Notes: generated by a model from the sequence alone, not told the origin. 64,000 nt of DNA from Lepagella muris (GCF_004793975.1 NZ_SRYB01000018.1:34061-98060), one strand, 5' to 3'. Counted from the stretch's first letter, positions 6,899 through 15,588 are shown. Made by a program: numbers and translations.

Positions 6899-8229
6899 CA
6901 CTTCATGTTATATTTGTCCATGCGTCGGTAGAGGGTCTGTCGGGTTATGCCGAGTATTCTCGCCGCCTGTGTCAGATTCCCGTCCGCCTTATCGAGAGCC
7001 TCCTCAATGGCAATACGTTCCATATCGTTGAGAGTGCCGGAGGGGCGTATCTCCTCCACTGCGGTGGCACTTCCGTCGACAGATGCGAAGATATCTTTCC
7101 CCAACCGCTGGCCGCCGATAAGCACCGCCCGCTCCACCATATTCTTCAGTTGCCTGATATTGCCGGGATAGGGTAGACGTGTGAGAAATTCCATTGCTTC
7201 AGGCGTGATTTCCGGCACGTCGATTGAGAGGGATGCGGCGGAATCCTCCATGAAACGCCTTACGAGCAGAGGAATGTCGTCACGCCGTTCCCTCAGTGCA
7301 GGGAGATGCAGTGTGATGAGGTTGATGCGGTAGAAAAGGTCTTCGCGGAAAGTGCGTTGAGCCACCATCTCGTTTAGGTTGGCGTTGGTGGCGCATATCA
7401 CTCGGATATCCACCTTCTTGGGACGGCTCTCGCCGAGTGGCTCGAAGGTGTGTTGCTGAAGCACCCGCAGCAGCTTCACCTGGCAACTCATGTCGAGATC
7501 GCCGATCTCATCCAGGAAGATTGTGCCTTTGTCGGCAGTCTCGAAGCGACCTTTCCGTGCGGTGACGGCTCCGGTGAATGCCCCTTTTGCATGCCCGAAC
7601 ATCTCACTCTCAAAGAGCGATTGAGATATGCCTCCGAGATTCACCATGACGAATGGCGCTGATTTCCTTTGACTGTTGATGTGTATGGCATTGGCGATCA
7701 TCTCCTTGCCGGTGCCGTTCTCACCGAGGATAAGCACCGGGGCATCGGTCGGGGCGATACGTTCGACGGTGGCGAGGAGTTCGAGCATACTCTTGTTATT
7801 GCCGATTATTCCACCTCTGTCAAACGTGCTGACCGCCGTTTCCTCCTGCAAACTGTTGAGGTTAAGAGCGGTCTCTATGCGCTGAAGCAGCACCTGATTG
7901 CTCCACGGCTTTGTGATGAAATCGTATGCGCCCGCCTTCATCCCCTCCACGGCAAGCTCGATGCTTCCCCACGCGGTTATGAGTATCACGGGAGTGTCGG
8001 GCTGGAATATCTTGGTCTTCATCAGCAGCTCTATGCCTTCCCTGCCGGAAGTGCCTCTGGAATAGTTCATATCCATGAGAATCAGACCATATTCGTTACT
8101 CCTGATCTTTGCAATAGCCTCGTCAGGATTCTCCGCATAATCCACTGCATGACCTGCCCTTTTCAGAAGCAGCCCTACAGATAGTCTTACTGACTTGTCA
8201 TCATCAACGATAAGAATCATGTCGGTCAT
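6898..8229 (-). CDS. NtrC-family sigma-54-dependent response regulator
   Basis: This protein of about 443 residues has three domains: a receiver (ILIVDDD, phosphoacceptor in LILMDMNYSRG), an AAA+ domain with Walker A (GENGTGKE), GAFTGA for sigma-54 contact and Walker B (GTIFLDEIGD), and a C-terminal Fis-type helix-turn-helix (LTQAARILGITRQTLYRRM). The frame is open to 8286, but the start at 8229 (MTDMILIVDDD) removes overlap with the upstream esterase and fits receiver domains. With the coupled kinase it forms a two-component system that activates sigma-54 promoters by ATP hydrolysis. The targets are not evident in the window. Confidence 0.9.
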   Translation of the reverse strand: MTDMILIVDDDKSVRLSVGLLLKRAGHAVDYAENPDEAIAKIRSNEYGLILMDMNYSRGTSGREGIELLMKTKIFQPDTPVILITAWGSIELAVEGMKAGAYDFITKPWSNQVLLQRIETALNLNSLQEETAVSTFDRGGIIGNNKSMLELLATVERIAPTDAPVLILGENGTGKEMIANAIHINSQRKSAPFVMVNLGGISQSLFESEMFGHAKGAFTGAVTARKGRFETADKGTIFLDEIGDLDMSCQVKLLRVLQQHTFEPLGESRPKKVDIRVICATNANLNEMVAQRTFREDLFYRINLITLHLPALRERRDDIPLLVRRFMEDSAASLSIDVPEITPEAMEFLTRLPYPGNIRQLKNMVERAVLIGGQRLGKDIFASVDGSATAVEEIRPSGTLNDMERIAIEEALDKADGNLTQAARILGITRQTLYRRMDKYNMK

Positions 8230-8242
8230 TGGTTTACGTCGG

Positions 8243-9061
8243 TCATTGATTTTTCTTCCTGTCGGAGAGAATGCGTGAGATTTCATTCCGGAGAATGTGG
8301 TGGGCAGGGGCAGCCATGTCGCCGTGGTTATATCCGTCGAGCTTATATATCTTCACGTCGGGATGACCCGCGAGCTTCATCATCCGCCACATATAAAGGT
8401 TCTCCTCATATCGTCCGTATAGTTCCTGCTCGGCATCTCCGGTGATTATGATGTAGGGAGGGCAATCCTTACGGACGTGGAAGAGTGGTGCATGGTCGTC
8501 GACGTATGGGGTGAGTTCGCCTATCCCCTTGCTCTTCCTGTCGGAGAAATGAGTAATCACCTGTCCGCTGTAAGGTATCAGCCCGGCTATGGAATCGGCG
8601 TCAATGCCATACTTGTCGAGCCATTTCTTGTCGAGTCCGATCATGCTTGTCAGATATCCGCCTGCGGAGTGTCCCGTCACAAATATTTTCGAGGGGTCGC
8701 CACCATATTTCTCTATATTCCTGAAAGTCCACGCCACGGCTTCAGCGGCATCGTCAATGCATTGCTCTACGTCTACTTCCGGTATCAGCCGATAGTTTGG
8801 AGCCACCACGACGTATCCTCTCTCCGTCAGCTCGGCGGGCACGAATTTATTGCCGCCGGTCAGTCCTCCGCCATGAAACCATACGATGACAGGCATATCC
8901 TTTACATTCCTGTCATGATGGACGTCGAGCGAAAGACGCTTCCGGGAATAATCGTCATTCTTGGAAGAATAATGAATGTCGGGGTCTGTGGAATATGTGC
9001 TTTCCGCAGATATTGATATGCAAATCAGGAGAGAAAGGATTGAAGTTAAAAGAAATCTCAT
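8243..9061 (-). CDS. Secreted alpha/beta-hydrolase (carboxylesterase-like)
   Basis: With the start at 9061 (MRFLLTSILSLLICISISAES) the protein has a signal peptide and about 272 residues. The fold motifs are clear: HGGG (oxyanion hole), GHSAGGYLTS with the nucleophile serine, and a C-terminal YNHGDM region with the catalytic histidine. It resembles the BD-FAE/carboxylesterase families, which remove acetyl or feruloyl groups from sugars, but the substrate cannot be fixed. It lies 13 bases upstream of the response regulator and probably heads the operon. A longer frame to 9148 exists, but the added residues look like untranslated leader. Confidence 0.8.
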   Translation of the reverse strand: MRFLLTSILSLLICISISAESTYSTDPDIHYSSKNDDYSRKRLSLDVHHDRNVKDMPVIVWFHGGGLTGGNKFVPAELTERGYVVVAPNYRLIPEVDVEQCIDDAAEAVAWTFRNIEKYGGDPSKIFVTGHSAGGYLTSMIGLDKKWLDKYGIDADSIAGLIPYSGQVITHFSDRKSKGIGELTPYVDDHAPLFHVRKDCPPYIIITGDAEQELYGRYEENLYMWRMMKLAGHPDVKIYKLDGYNHGDMAAPAHHILRNEISRILSDRKKNQ

Positions 9062-9084
9062 ATTTTTATAAAGAAAATTATTGG

Positions 9085-9116
9085 CAAATATAAGAAAAAA
9101 CAGAAGATGAACGAAA
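9085..9116 (-). promoter_or_regulatory. Candidate promoter of the esterase/two-component operon
   Basis: On the minus strand TATATTTG (9085-9092) matches the -7 box. TTTC (9113-9116), 20 bases upstream, is a one-base variant of the -33 box. The predicted start is about 18 bases before the ATG at 9061. Confidence 0.5.
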
Positions 9117-9172
9117 TAAAGGGGGCAAAAAAGAGAATTTAAAGGCAAGAATAGAAATCTTTTGCGGAAAAA

Positions 9173-9204
9173 TTTCCGTAATTAGGATTTTATAGTTAAT
9201 TTTG
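9173..9204 (+). promoter_or_regulatory. Candidate promoter of the carboxyltransferase gene
   Basis: TAATTTTG at 9197-9204 matches the Bacteroidetes -7 box. TTTC at 9173-9176, 20 bases upstream, is a near -33 box. The ATG follows at 9242. Confidence 0.5.
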
Positions 9205-9241
9205 GCAAAAATCTATAAACGCCAGATTTAAACAAAACACC

Positions 9242-11557
9242 ATGGCAAGGAAACTTCAAATAAGAGACCTGACTATGCGTGACGGTCAGCAATCGCTGTT
9301 CGCGACCCGCATGAAGCAGGAAAACGTTGACAAACTTCTCCCTCTCTACAAAGAGGCAAAGTTTTACATTATGGAAGTGTGGGGTGGCGCAGTGCCCGAT
9401 TCAGTGATGCGCTATCTTGGAGAAAGCCCCTGGGATCGCCTCCGTTCCTGCTCAAAGGAGATGAAAGGCATTTCATTGCTGTCCGCCCTTTCCAGAGGTA
9501 GAAATCTCTTCGGCTATGTGCCGTATCCCGACACAGTGCTTGAAGGGTTCTATAAGAAAGCTATAGAGAACGGATTGAACGTGATGCGTATCTTTGATGC
9601 GCTCAACGACCTTGACAATATCAAGAGTTCAATCAAGATGATTAATGAGTTCGACGGTCTTAACGGCAACGTTGCGATCGCCGATACGGCAGTATGTTAT
9701 ACCATCGACCCGAAGGGCACTCCGGAAGAGGAGAAGATCTTTACCGATGACTATTTCGTCAACAAGGCGGTGGAGATGGAGAAACTCGGCGCGAAGATGG
9801 TGACGCTGAAGGATATGGCAGGTCTTGTCAATCCGTCGCGTATCTTCACCCTCATGCCGAAGCTGAAGAAGGCTCTGAGTGTGCCCGTTGATTTCCACAC
9901 CCATTGCACTCCGGGCTATGGTCTTGCATCCGTGCTCACGGCAATCATTCAGGGAGTGGATATCGTCGATACCAATATATGGTGGTTTGGCGGTGGCTCA
10001 GCAGCTCCCGCTATCGAGCTTATCGACATCTTCTGTAAGAAACTCGGCATCGAGCTTGAGGTGAATATGGAGGCAGTTGCCAAGATACGCCACGAGTTGA
10101 AGAATGCACGTAAGGCACTTGCCGATTTCGACCTTAATAAGGATAAATGGCAGCGCGACTTCGATGAGGCATTTGCAGAGATGCCCGCCGAGATTGATGC
10201 AGAGTTTGACCGTGCTATCGAGGCAGCCAAGGCAAACAAGGAGGAGGAACTTCTCGATGCCTGCCATAAGATCGAGGCATATTTCGGTTTCCCGAAGCCC
10301 AATGAGATTGTCAAGAATGCGGAGGTGCCGGGTGGCATGTACTCCAACATGGTTGCCAACCTTCGTGCGCTTAAAGCCGAGGACGTGCTTGAAGAGGCAA
10401 TGGCACTCATCCCGAAGGTGCGTCGCGATGCAGGTCTTGTGCCGCTTGTGACCCCGACGAGCCAGATTGTAGGTTCTCAGGCAGTGTCTCTCGCTATGGA
10501 TCGTCGCGCAGGCAAGCCCGACTATTCCAACAAGAGCAACCAGTTCATCTCTCTTGTGAAGGGTGAATACGGCAACACTCCCGTTGCAGTCGATCCCAAA
10601 TTCCGTGAGCAGATTACTGGCAGCCCGGAGGAGAAACCGTATGACGTATCCTCTTATAGGTCACCGGAGAACCCCGTTCTCGATCAGTTTGGTGGTGTGA
10701 AACTTGCTGCCAATGAGGAGGAGGAATTGCTTCTCGCATTGCTTCCGGCAGTGGCAAAGACGTATCTCACCAACAAGCGTAAGGCAGAGCATGCCAGCAG
10801 CACACCTCAGGCTCAGGCTGCCAAGAAGGGCGCGTCGGGAGAAGTGACCGGACCGGTATTCTCCGCACCGATGGGCGGCACGATCATGAGCATCAAGGTT
10901 AAGCCGGGCGATACAGTTAAGCCGGGCGATACGGTGATCGTATATGAGGCAATGAAGATGGAGAATGATCTTGCCTGCGATATGGGCGGTGTTGTAAAAC
11001 AGGTGCTCGTGTCGGAAGGTGATGTCATGGCTACCAATCAGCCTCTCATTGAGTTTGCAGGCGAAGGTGGTGCAGCCGAAGCTCCGGCAGCTGGCGGCGC
11101 GGTAATGGTGGCACCGATGGGTGGCACGGTTCTGTCGTTCAAGGTTAAGGCAGGCGATTCCGTTAAGGCAGGCGACACTCTCCTGATTTATGAGGCAATG
11201 AAGATGGAGAATAATCTCGTGGCTGACCGCGATGGCGTGGTTGCTAAACTGCTTATCGGCGAAGGCGACGTCATGGCTACCAATCAGCCGATCATCCAAT
11301 TTGCCGGCGGTGCGGCAGCCGCTCCGAAGTCAGGCAAGGTGATAAAGACGGTAGGAGCCGACGGCAACTACAAGGTGGATCCCGTAGCCGGATACGACAT
11401 CAACAAGGCATTGCATCCGGTGGAGGGTGGCACAGGCAAGGCTCCCGCAGCATTGCGCACCCGCACCAAGGAGACCGCAACAATTGAAGTGGCTCCGGGC
11501 AAGTCGATAGAGATAACCGTGCTTCCTGACGGCACCGTAGACGTAAATATGAAATAA
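9242..11557 (+). CDS. Biotin-dependent carboxyltransferase (OadA/PycB type) with two biotinyl domains
   Basis: This 771-residue enzyme has an N-terminal carboxyltransferase barrel (about residues 1-460) with the metal motif MRDGQQSL, the active-site lysine region VTLKDMAGL and the metal histidines DFHTHCTPG. Relatives move CO2 between oxaloacetate and biotin, either decarboxylating oxaloacetate (sodium pump alpha subunit) or forming it from pyruvate. Unusually there are two biotinyl domains in tandem, each with EAMKMEN; the biotin lysines are near residues 572 and 654. After them comes a further segment of about 75 residues of unclear function. No beta or gamma pump subunit or biotin carboxylase gene is adjacent. 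It faces malate dehydrogenase, which fits C4-acid and succinate metabolism. Confidence 0.88.
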   Translation: MARKLQIRDLTMRDGQQSLFATRMKQENVDKLLPLYKEAKFYIMEVWGGAVPDSVMRYLGESPWDRLRSCSKEMKGISLLSALSRGRNLFGYVPYPDTVLEGFYKKAIENGLNVMRIFDALNDLDNIKSSIKMINEFDGLNGNVAIADTAVCYTIDPKGTPEEEKIFTDDYFVNKAVEMEKLGAKMVTLKDMAGLVNPSRIFTLMPKLKKALSVPVDFHTHCTPGYGLASVLTAIIQGVDIVDTNIWWFGGGSAAPAIELIDIFCKKLGIELEVNMEAVAKIRHELKNARKALADFDLNKDKWQRDFDEAFAEMPAEIDAEFDRAIEAAKANKEEELLDACHKIEAYFGFPKPNEIVKNAEVPGGMYSNMVANLRALKAEDVLEEAMALIPKVRRDAGLVPLVTPTSQIVGSQAVSLAMDRRAGKPDYSNKSNQFISLVKGEYGNTPVAVDPKFREQITGSPEEKPYDVSSYRSPENPVLDQFGGVKLAANEEEELLLALLPAVAKTYLTNKRKAEHASSTPQAQAAKKGASGEVTGPVFSAPMGGTIMSIKVKPGDTVKPGDTVIVYEAMKMENDLACDMGGVVKQVLVSEGDVMATNQPLIEFAGEGGAAEAPAAGGAVMVAPMGGTVLSFKVKAGDSVKAGDTLLIYEAMKMENNLVADRDGVVAKLLIGEGDVMATNQPIIQFAGGAAAAPKSGKVIKTVGADGNYKVDPVAGYDINKALHPVEGGTGKAPAALRTRTKETATIEVAPGKSIEITVLPDGTVDVNMK

Positions 11558-11593
11558 AGCTCTTGCCGGAATCGGCTTGATGCAACATTATAA

Positions 11594-11628
11594 GAAACGG
11601 GCGACCTCATTCAGAGGCCGCCCGTTTC
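11594..11628 (+). terminator. Terminator of the carboxyltransferase gene
   Basis: GAAACGGGCG pairs with CGCCCGTTTC, with an inner CCTC/GAGG, giving a strong stem 36 bases after the stop. Only a weak T-rich stretch follows. Confidence 0.65.
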
Positions 11629-11692
11629 GGCATTTGTTTCATTAAAAGTCAGGATTGATTTTAATAAAAACAGGGTAAATAAAGATTGTCGG

Positions 11693-11767
11693 TAATGACA
11701 ATAATGACAAATTGACAATAATGACAATAATGACAATAATGACAATATTGTCATTATTGACAAATTG
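11693..11767. repeat. AATGACAAT 9-mer array ending in a long palindrome
   Basis: The unit AATGACAAT is repeated with small changes. The array closes with a 26-base perfect palindrome at 11734-11759 (core AATGACAATATTGTCATT). It lies about 20 bases past the malate dehydrogenase stop on the minus strand and could end that transcript. Confidence 0.8.
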
Positions 11768-11788
11768 ATAAGCTGATAATAAGTCGGA

Positions 11789-12790
11789 TTATTTTATATT
11801 CGGATTGAGCTTGTTCCACTCGGAGATGGGAGGCAGGACGCCCATCTCGATCACTTCGTCGCGGAGCTTGCAGAGATGCTCGTAGCTCTTCTCCAACTCG
11901 GCTTCCTCTTTAGGAGTGCCTTTTACAGGCTGTACGGTCACGCCGTTCTTGTCGACGGTAGTCTCCATTGCCATCATGATATGGCTGAACTTGTCATTGT
12001 CAACGTATGTGCCGACAGGCCAACGAAACGGTTTGCCACCCATTGCGGCTGCAATCATCTCGATAGATAGATATGCCGGGCTCTGGAATGATGAACGTCC
12101 GCGAAGGTCGATGATGTTCTTGCCACCCTGTATCACTCTCACCTTCATCTTCTCCCATTCATCCTCGGGAAGCTCCTCAGTGCCGATTATCTCGGTGAGC
12201 TTCTTTCCGTTGACGGAAGTGGTGGATGCGAATACTGCCATCTGCTCGCCGTGACCGCCGTATGTCCTTGAATTTACGACAGTGTCAGGACTGATCTTGA
12301 AATACTTTGCAAGTTCGTTGCGCAGACGTGTGCTGTCGAGGGCAGCGAGAGTGGATACCTGAGAGGGTTTAAGACCGGAGTAAAGCAGAGTGATAAGACC
12401 CGTGATATCAGCAGGATTGAAGATTACGACCACGTGCTTTACGTCGGGACAATATTTCTTCACATTCTTGCCAAATTCCTCGGCGATGAGCGCATTGCCC
12501 TTCAGAAGATCCTCACGTGTCATGCCAGCCTTACGTGCGGCACCGCCTGAAGAGACGATATATGCAGCACCCTTGAAGGCTTCCTCCACATCGTTGGTAT
12601 AGGTGATGTTTACACCCTCGAAGCCGCATTGAAGCAGCTCCTCAGCCACGCCCGTCAGTGCGGGCAAGTACGGATCGTAAAGACAGATGTTGGGTGTGAG
12701 TCCCATCATTATGGCAGTCTGGGCCATGTTGGAGCCGATCATTCCTGCGGCACCTACGATCAAAAGTTTGTCGTTTGATAAAAATTCCAT
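11789..12790 (-). CDS. mdh: Malate dehydrogenase
   Basis: This 333-residue protein is a lactate/malate dehydrogenase-type NAD(P)-dependent enzyme that interconverts malate and oxaloacetate. The Rossmann motif is VGAAGMIGSNMA near residue 12. Further on are IFNPADI, the substrate-binding LDSTRLRNELA and the catalytic histidine in GGHGEQMAVF. The C-terminal part is longer than in short MDHs, as is usual for Bacteroidetes versions. It is a single gene facing the oxaloacetate-handling carboxyltransferase, so both act on the same C4 pool. Confidence 0.88.
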   Translation of the reverse strand: MEFLSNDKLLIVGAAGMIGSNMAQTAIMMGLTPNICLYDPYLPALTGVAEELLQCGFEGVNITYTNDVEEAFKGAAYIVSSGGAARKAGMTREDLLKGNALIAEEFGKNVKKYCPDVKHVVVIFNPADITGLITLLYSGLKPSQVSTLAALDSTRLRNELAKYFKISPDTVVNSRTYGGHGEQMAVFASTTSVNGKKLTEIIGTEELPEDEWEKMKVRVIQGGKNIIDLRGRSSFQSPAYLSIEMIAAAMGGKPFRWPVGTYVDNDKFSHIMMAMETTVDKNGVTVQPVKGTPKEEAELEKSYEHLCKLRDEVIEMGVLPPISEWNKLNPNIK

Positions 12791-12912
12791 TGTAACAGAA
12801 AATTTTAATAGTTCGTTTTTTTACGTTCTGTCATTAACTTCATGCGTAGGCTCTGTCATCCATCATAGGAAGATGGAGCCATGCATTTTGTAGCCTTTAT
12901 AAATAATAACAG

Positions 12913-13239
12913 ATGGCATTGGAAAAAGGTGATGGAAAAGATTCAATTTATACAAATTTAACCGTTCAACCTGCCGAAGAATCCGATTTTTTGGAAAATT
13001 GTATGGAATTTTGTAACTTTACGTTTGATTTTGAAAGATGCGATATTAGATTCGATATTAAGATTGTGACAGCTTGCGCGGTAGAAATAAATAATTGCTT
13101 CTTTCGCGAAAACAAGTATCTTTTGCCGATTTGGATAAATTACGGTGGAGAAAAAAAAAAGGTTGGTCTCAACAAAGGGCAATTCAGGTTGTTGGATAAG
13201 TATGAATGGAGTTTAGACAACTTCAATAATTTAATTTAA
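12913..13239 (+). CDS. Hypothetical protein, 108 residues
   Basis: I do not recognise this protein. It has no signal peptide or membrane helix. It contains several cysteines (CMEFCNF, ERCD, TACAVEINNC) and aromatic residues. It is 14 bases upstream of the next gene and could be co-transcribed with it. A run of ten A at 13151-13160 lies inside the frame and could slip. Base composition is more AT-rich than its neighbours. It may be a real small protein or a non-coding open stretch. Confidence 0.45.
   Translation: MALEKGDGKDSIYTNLTVQPAEESDFLENCMEFCNFTFDFERCDIRFDIKIVTACAVEINNCFFRENKYLLPIWINYGGEKKKVGLNKGQFRLLDKYEWSLDNFNNLI
13210..13232. repeat. 23-base repeat, first copy
   Basis: AGTTTAGACAACTTCAATAA and the next three bases are identical to 14102-14124. 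This copy forms the last codons and stop of the 12913-13239 frame. A related inverted copy with one mismatch occurs at about 14869-14887. Confidence 0.75.
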
Positions 13240-13253
13240 AAACTTGATATGCT

Positions 13254-14000
13254 ATGAAGAGAGTCATATTGCTTCTTGCGCTAATGTTTTCGCTGTTTGC
13301 AGCACATGCGCAGGTGAATATTCCGCGACAGGAATTGAGGTATAACGCTCATTACCATTGGGGAATGGTAGACGTGATGATAGGTCATGGTGTGGTTACT
13401 ATGGAATGCCGCGACAATCGGTTTAAAGCTACAATTGACGGCAACAGCATACCGTGGGAAGGGAGAGTGTTCTGTATCTCCGACACGCTGCATACCATAA
13501 TGAGCCCCACTTCGGGATTGAGTAAGGAGACAGTGACCTACGAGAACGGATGGTATCTGAAGCCGAAAGTGACGGAATATCGTTCCGGAAATTTTGTGCC
13601 GTCAGATCCTGCGAATTATAAGAATATCAAGGGTGGTGGAGAACTTGATGCGAGTGCCAACACGATGGAGGCGATTCATATAATGGGGGATATGCTCGGG
13701 ATGTTCTATTATTCTCATGAGATAGATTTCGAGAGCATGAAACCGGGAAGCACATTGACCATTCCTATAGCCGTGGAAGGGAGTAATCCGGAGAAGGTAG
13801 TGGTCACCTACAAAGGGAAATCGCAATATAAGATAGAGGGGATGACCTATCCCTCCTACAATATCCAGTTTGAATACAGCTACCGTGGGGTAATGAGCGG
13901 TTATCAGATAAATGCCGAGATAGGAGTCAACGACCGTATCCCGTTGCTTATTAGCGCGAACCTTCCTATCGGACACGTCCAGATGATTTATAATCCATAA
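13254..14000 (+). CDS. Secreted DUF3108-like protein
   Basis: This 248-residue protein has a clear signal peptide (MKRVILLLALMFSLFAAHAQ). The mature part is rich in beta strands (RYNAHYHWGMVDVMIGHGVV, VVVTYKGKSQYKIEG, SYNIQFEYSYRGVMSGYQINAEIGVNDRIPLLISANLPIG). The pattern resembles DUF3108 periplasmic proteins of Bacteroidetes, whose role is unknown. A strong terminator follows. Confidence 0.7.
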   Translation: MKRVILLLALMFSLFAAHAQVNIPRQELRYNAHYHWGMVDVMIGHGVVTMECRDNRFKATIDGNSIPWEGRVFCISDTLHTIMSPTSGLSKETVTYENGWYLKPKVTEYRSGNFVPSDPANYKNIKGGGELDASANTMEAIHIMGDMLGMFYYSHEIDFESMKPGSTLTIPIAVEGSNPEKVVVTYKGKSQYKIEGMTYPSYNIQFEYSYRGVMSGYQINAEIGVNDRIPLLISANLPIGHVQMIYNP

Positions 14001-14025
14001 TTCGCATGCTCGTCATAATCATCAT

Positions 14026-14062
14026 AATCGCCGCAAATTTGCGGCGATTATTTTGTTTTTTT
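14026..14062 (+). terminator. Rho-independent terminator
   Basis: AATCGCCGCAAA pairs perfectly with TTTGCGGCGATT (14026-14049), and a T-rich tail follows to about 14062. Confidence 0.85.
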
Positions 14063-14101
14063 CACCGCAAAGAATTAATTTTACAGATTTAAGTAGATGA
14101 A

Positions 14102-14124
14102 GTTTAGACAACTTCAATAATTTC
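14102..14124. repeat. 23-base repeat, second copy
   Basis: This is identical to 13210-13232 and here lies in the leader of the SIMPL-domain gene. The two copies flank the 13254-14000 gene in direct orientation. Confidence 0.75.
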
Positions 14125-14187
14125 AATCGAAAGTTATTACCTTCTCCCAAATTAATTGATTTAAATGTCACTTTATATAAATTTATT

Positions 14188-14865
14188 ATGGTAATTAGCA
14201 GATATTTTGTTGTTTTGGTGATGGTGGCGGCGGGGGTGCTGCCGGGATTTGCGCAGCAGACGGCTCCGCAGGTGGAGGTGAGTGGCACTGCGTCGATCAA
14301 TGTGGTGCCTGACCGGATTACGCTGGAGATCGGAATCGAGGAGTATTTCCGACAGGAGGGTGCGGATAGCGTGAAGGTGAGTCTCCGCATGATTGAGGAT
14401 ATGGTGAGGAGGACGCTGACGGATGCCGGTGTGCCGGATTCGCAGGTGACGGTGGCGGATGTGGGTAATTATTTCGACAGGCGGTTTTCAGATAAGTTCC
14501 GTATGGCGAAACGATTGTCGGCGGTGCTGACCGATTTTTCCCAGCTTGATAAGATTGCGGAGAATCTGCCGGAGAATGGTGTGACAAGTTTCAGCATCAC
14601 GAAACTTGACAACAGCGACATGGCAAGATACAACAGGGAGGGTCTGAAAGCAGCTCTTGATGCCGCAAGAAGTAAGGCGGAATTTATCGCGGAGAATGAA
14701 GGGTTGTCAGGATTGTCGGTATTGAAAGTGGAGGAGACCTCTCCGGGATATGCCGTGCCTCAGGCATTCAGCAATATCGCTTATAGCGGTGGGTCCGGTA
14801 TGGAGAATATGCGTAGGATCGAACGCCAGTATAGCGTTAAAGTGACCTACTTATTCCGTAAATGA
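14188..14865 (+). CDS. SIMPL-domain (DUF541) periplasmic protein
   Basis: This 225-residue protein has a signal peptide (about residues 1-25, ending PGFAQQ) followed by a SIMPL/DUF541 domain: VEVSGTASINVVPDRITLEIGIEEYF at the start, ALDAARSKAEFIAENEGLSGLSVLKVEE in the middle and QYSVKVTYLFRK at the end. Relatives such as YggE and BP26 are periplasmic and linked to oxidative stress, and some form ring oligomers. The role here is not known. Confidence 0.85.
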   Translation: MVISRYFVVLVMVAAGVLPGFAQQTAPQVEVSGTASINVVPDRITLEIGIEEYFRQEGADSVKVSLRMIEDMVRRTLTDAGVPDSQVTVADVGNYFDRRFSDKFRMAKRLSAVLTDFSQLDKIAENLPENGVTSFSITKLDNSDMARYNREGLKAALDAARSKAEFIAENEGLSGLSVLKVEETSPGYAVPQAFSNIAYSGGSGMENMRRIERQYSVKVTYLFRK

Positions 14866-15040
14866 GGGTATTGAAGTTGTCTGAACTTATTCCGAAAGGT
14901 TAGATTCATTACGAACAAATACAGTCGTTTTGATGTTTGTCATTAAGAGGTAGGATAGAATATGCTGAGATTTAAGCAATTTCATTCAAGTTCGGATTAC
15001 TTCGGATAACGTCTTGTGTATTTAATTAAAATTGATGGAT

Positions 15041-15541
15041 ATGAAAAAAGGATTCTTATATGTAGCGATGTTTTCGGCGTTGTTGATGGGCGCATGTTCG
15101 CAGAATGGAAAGAATTGTGCAACCGGTGCCGCTTGCGGAAATGACAACGATAAAGTGTATACCGGTTTGCTTCCGGCAGCAGATGCAGCAGGGGTGAGAT
15201 ATGTACTCCGCCTTGATTATGATGATGATCACGGATATACATCTGGTGATTATGATCTTGTGGAAGTGTATGTGCAGAATGATTCGACGAAAGCTTCCGG
15301 TTTCCGTGACGCAGCAAGTTTCAAGTCGGAGGGTGATTTTACGGTTATCTCCGGTCAGGGTGCCGACAGCAATAAGAAGTATCTGAAATTAGTGAAGGAT
15401 AATCGAGATTCATCCGCAGGTTCGGTTGATGGTCCGCTCTATTTCCTTGTGGATTCCGATTCTACACTGGTTATGGTCAACGATCAGCTTCAGCCGTCGG
15501 AGACTCCTGGTCTTAACTACACACTGACTTTGGTGAAGTGA
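15041..15541 (+). CDS. NlpE-like lipoprotein
   Basis: With the start at 15041 the signal is MKKGFLYVAMFSALLMGACS, with a lipobox and acylated cysteine at residue 19. The mature part YTGLLPAADAAGVRYVLRLDYD matches the NlpE N-terminal domain found in copper-resistance and envelope-stress lipoproteins, and VYTGLLPxADxxG is its hallmark. In enterics NlpE signals surface or copper stress to Cpx, but no Cpx-like partner is seen here. In-frame starts at 15032 and 15035 are possible but add only two or three residues. Confidence 0.75.
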   Translation: MKKGFLYVAMFSALLMGACSQNGKNCATGAACGNDNDKVYTGLLPAADAAGVRYVLRLDYDDDHGYTSGDYDLVEVYVQNDSTKASGFRDAASFKSEGDFTVISGQGADSNKKYLKLVKDNRDSSAGSVDGPLYFLVDSDSTLVMVNDQLQPSETPGLNYTLTLVK

Positions 15542-15588
15542 CAGACAATCAGAAAATTACGTAAATAATAGTTGGGATAATAACCAAG

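Noticed and set aside
8230..8286. Extended N-terminus of the response regulator
   Set aside because: The extra 19 residues overlap the end of the esterase gene and precede a receiver domain that begins normally at MTDMILIVDDD.
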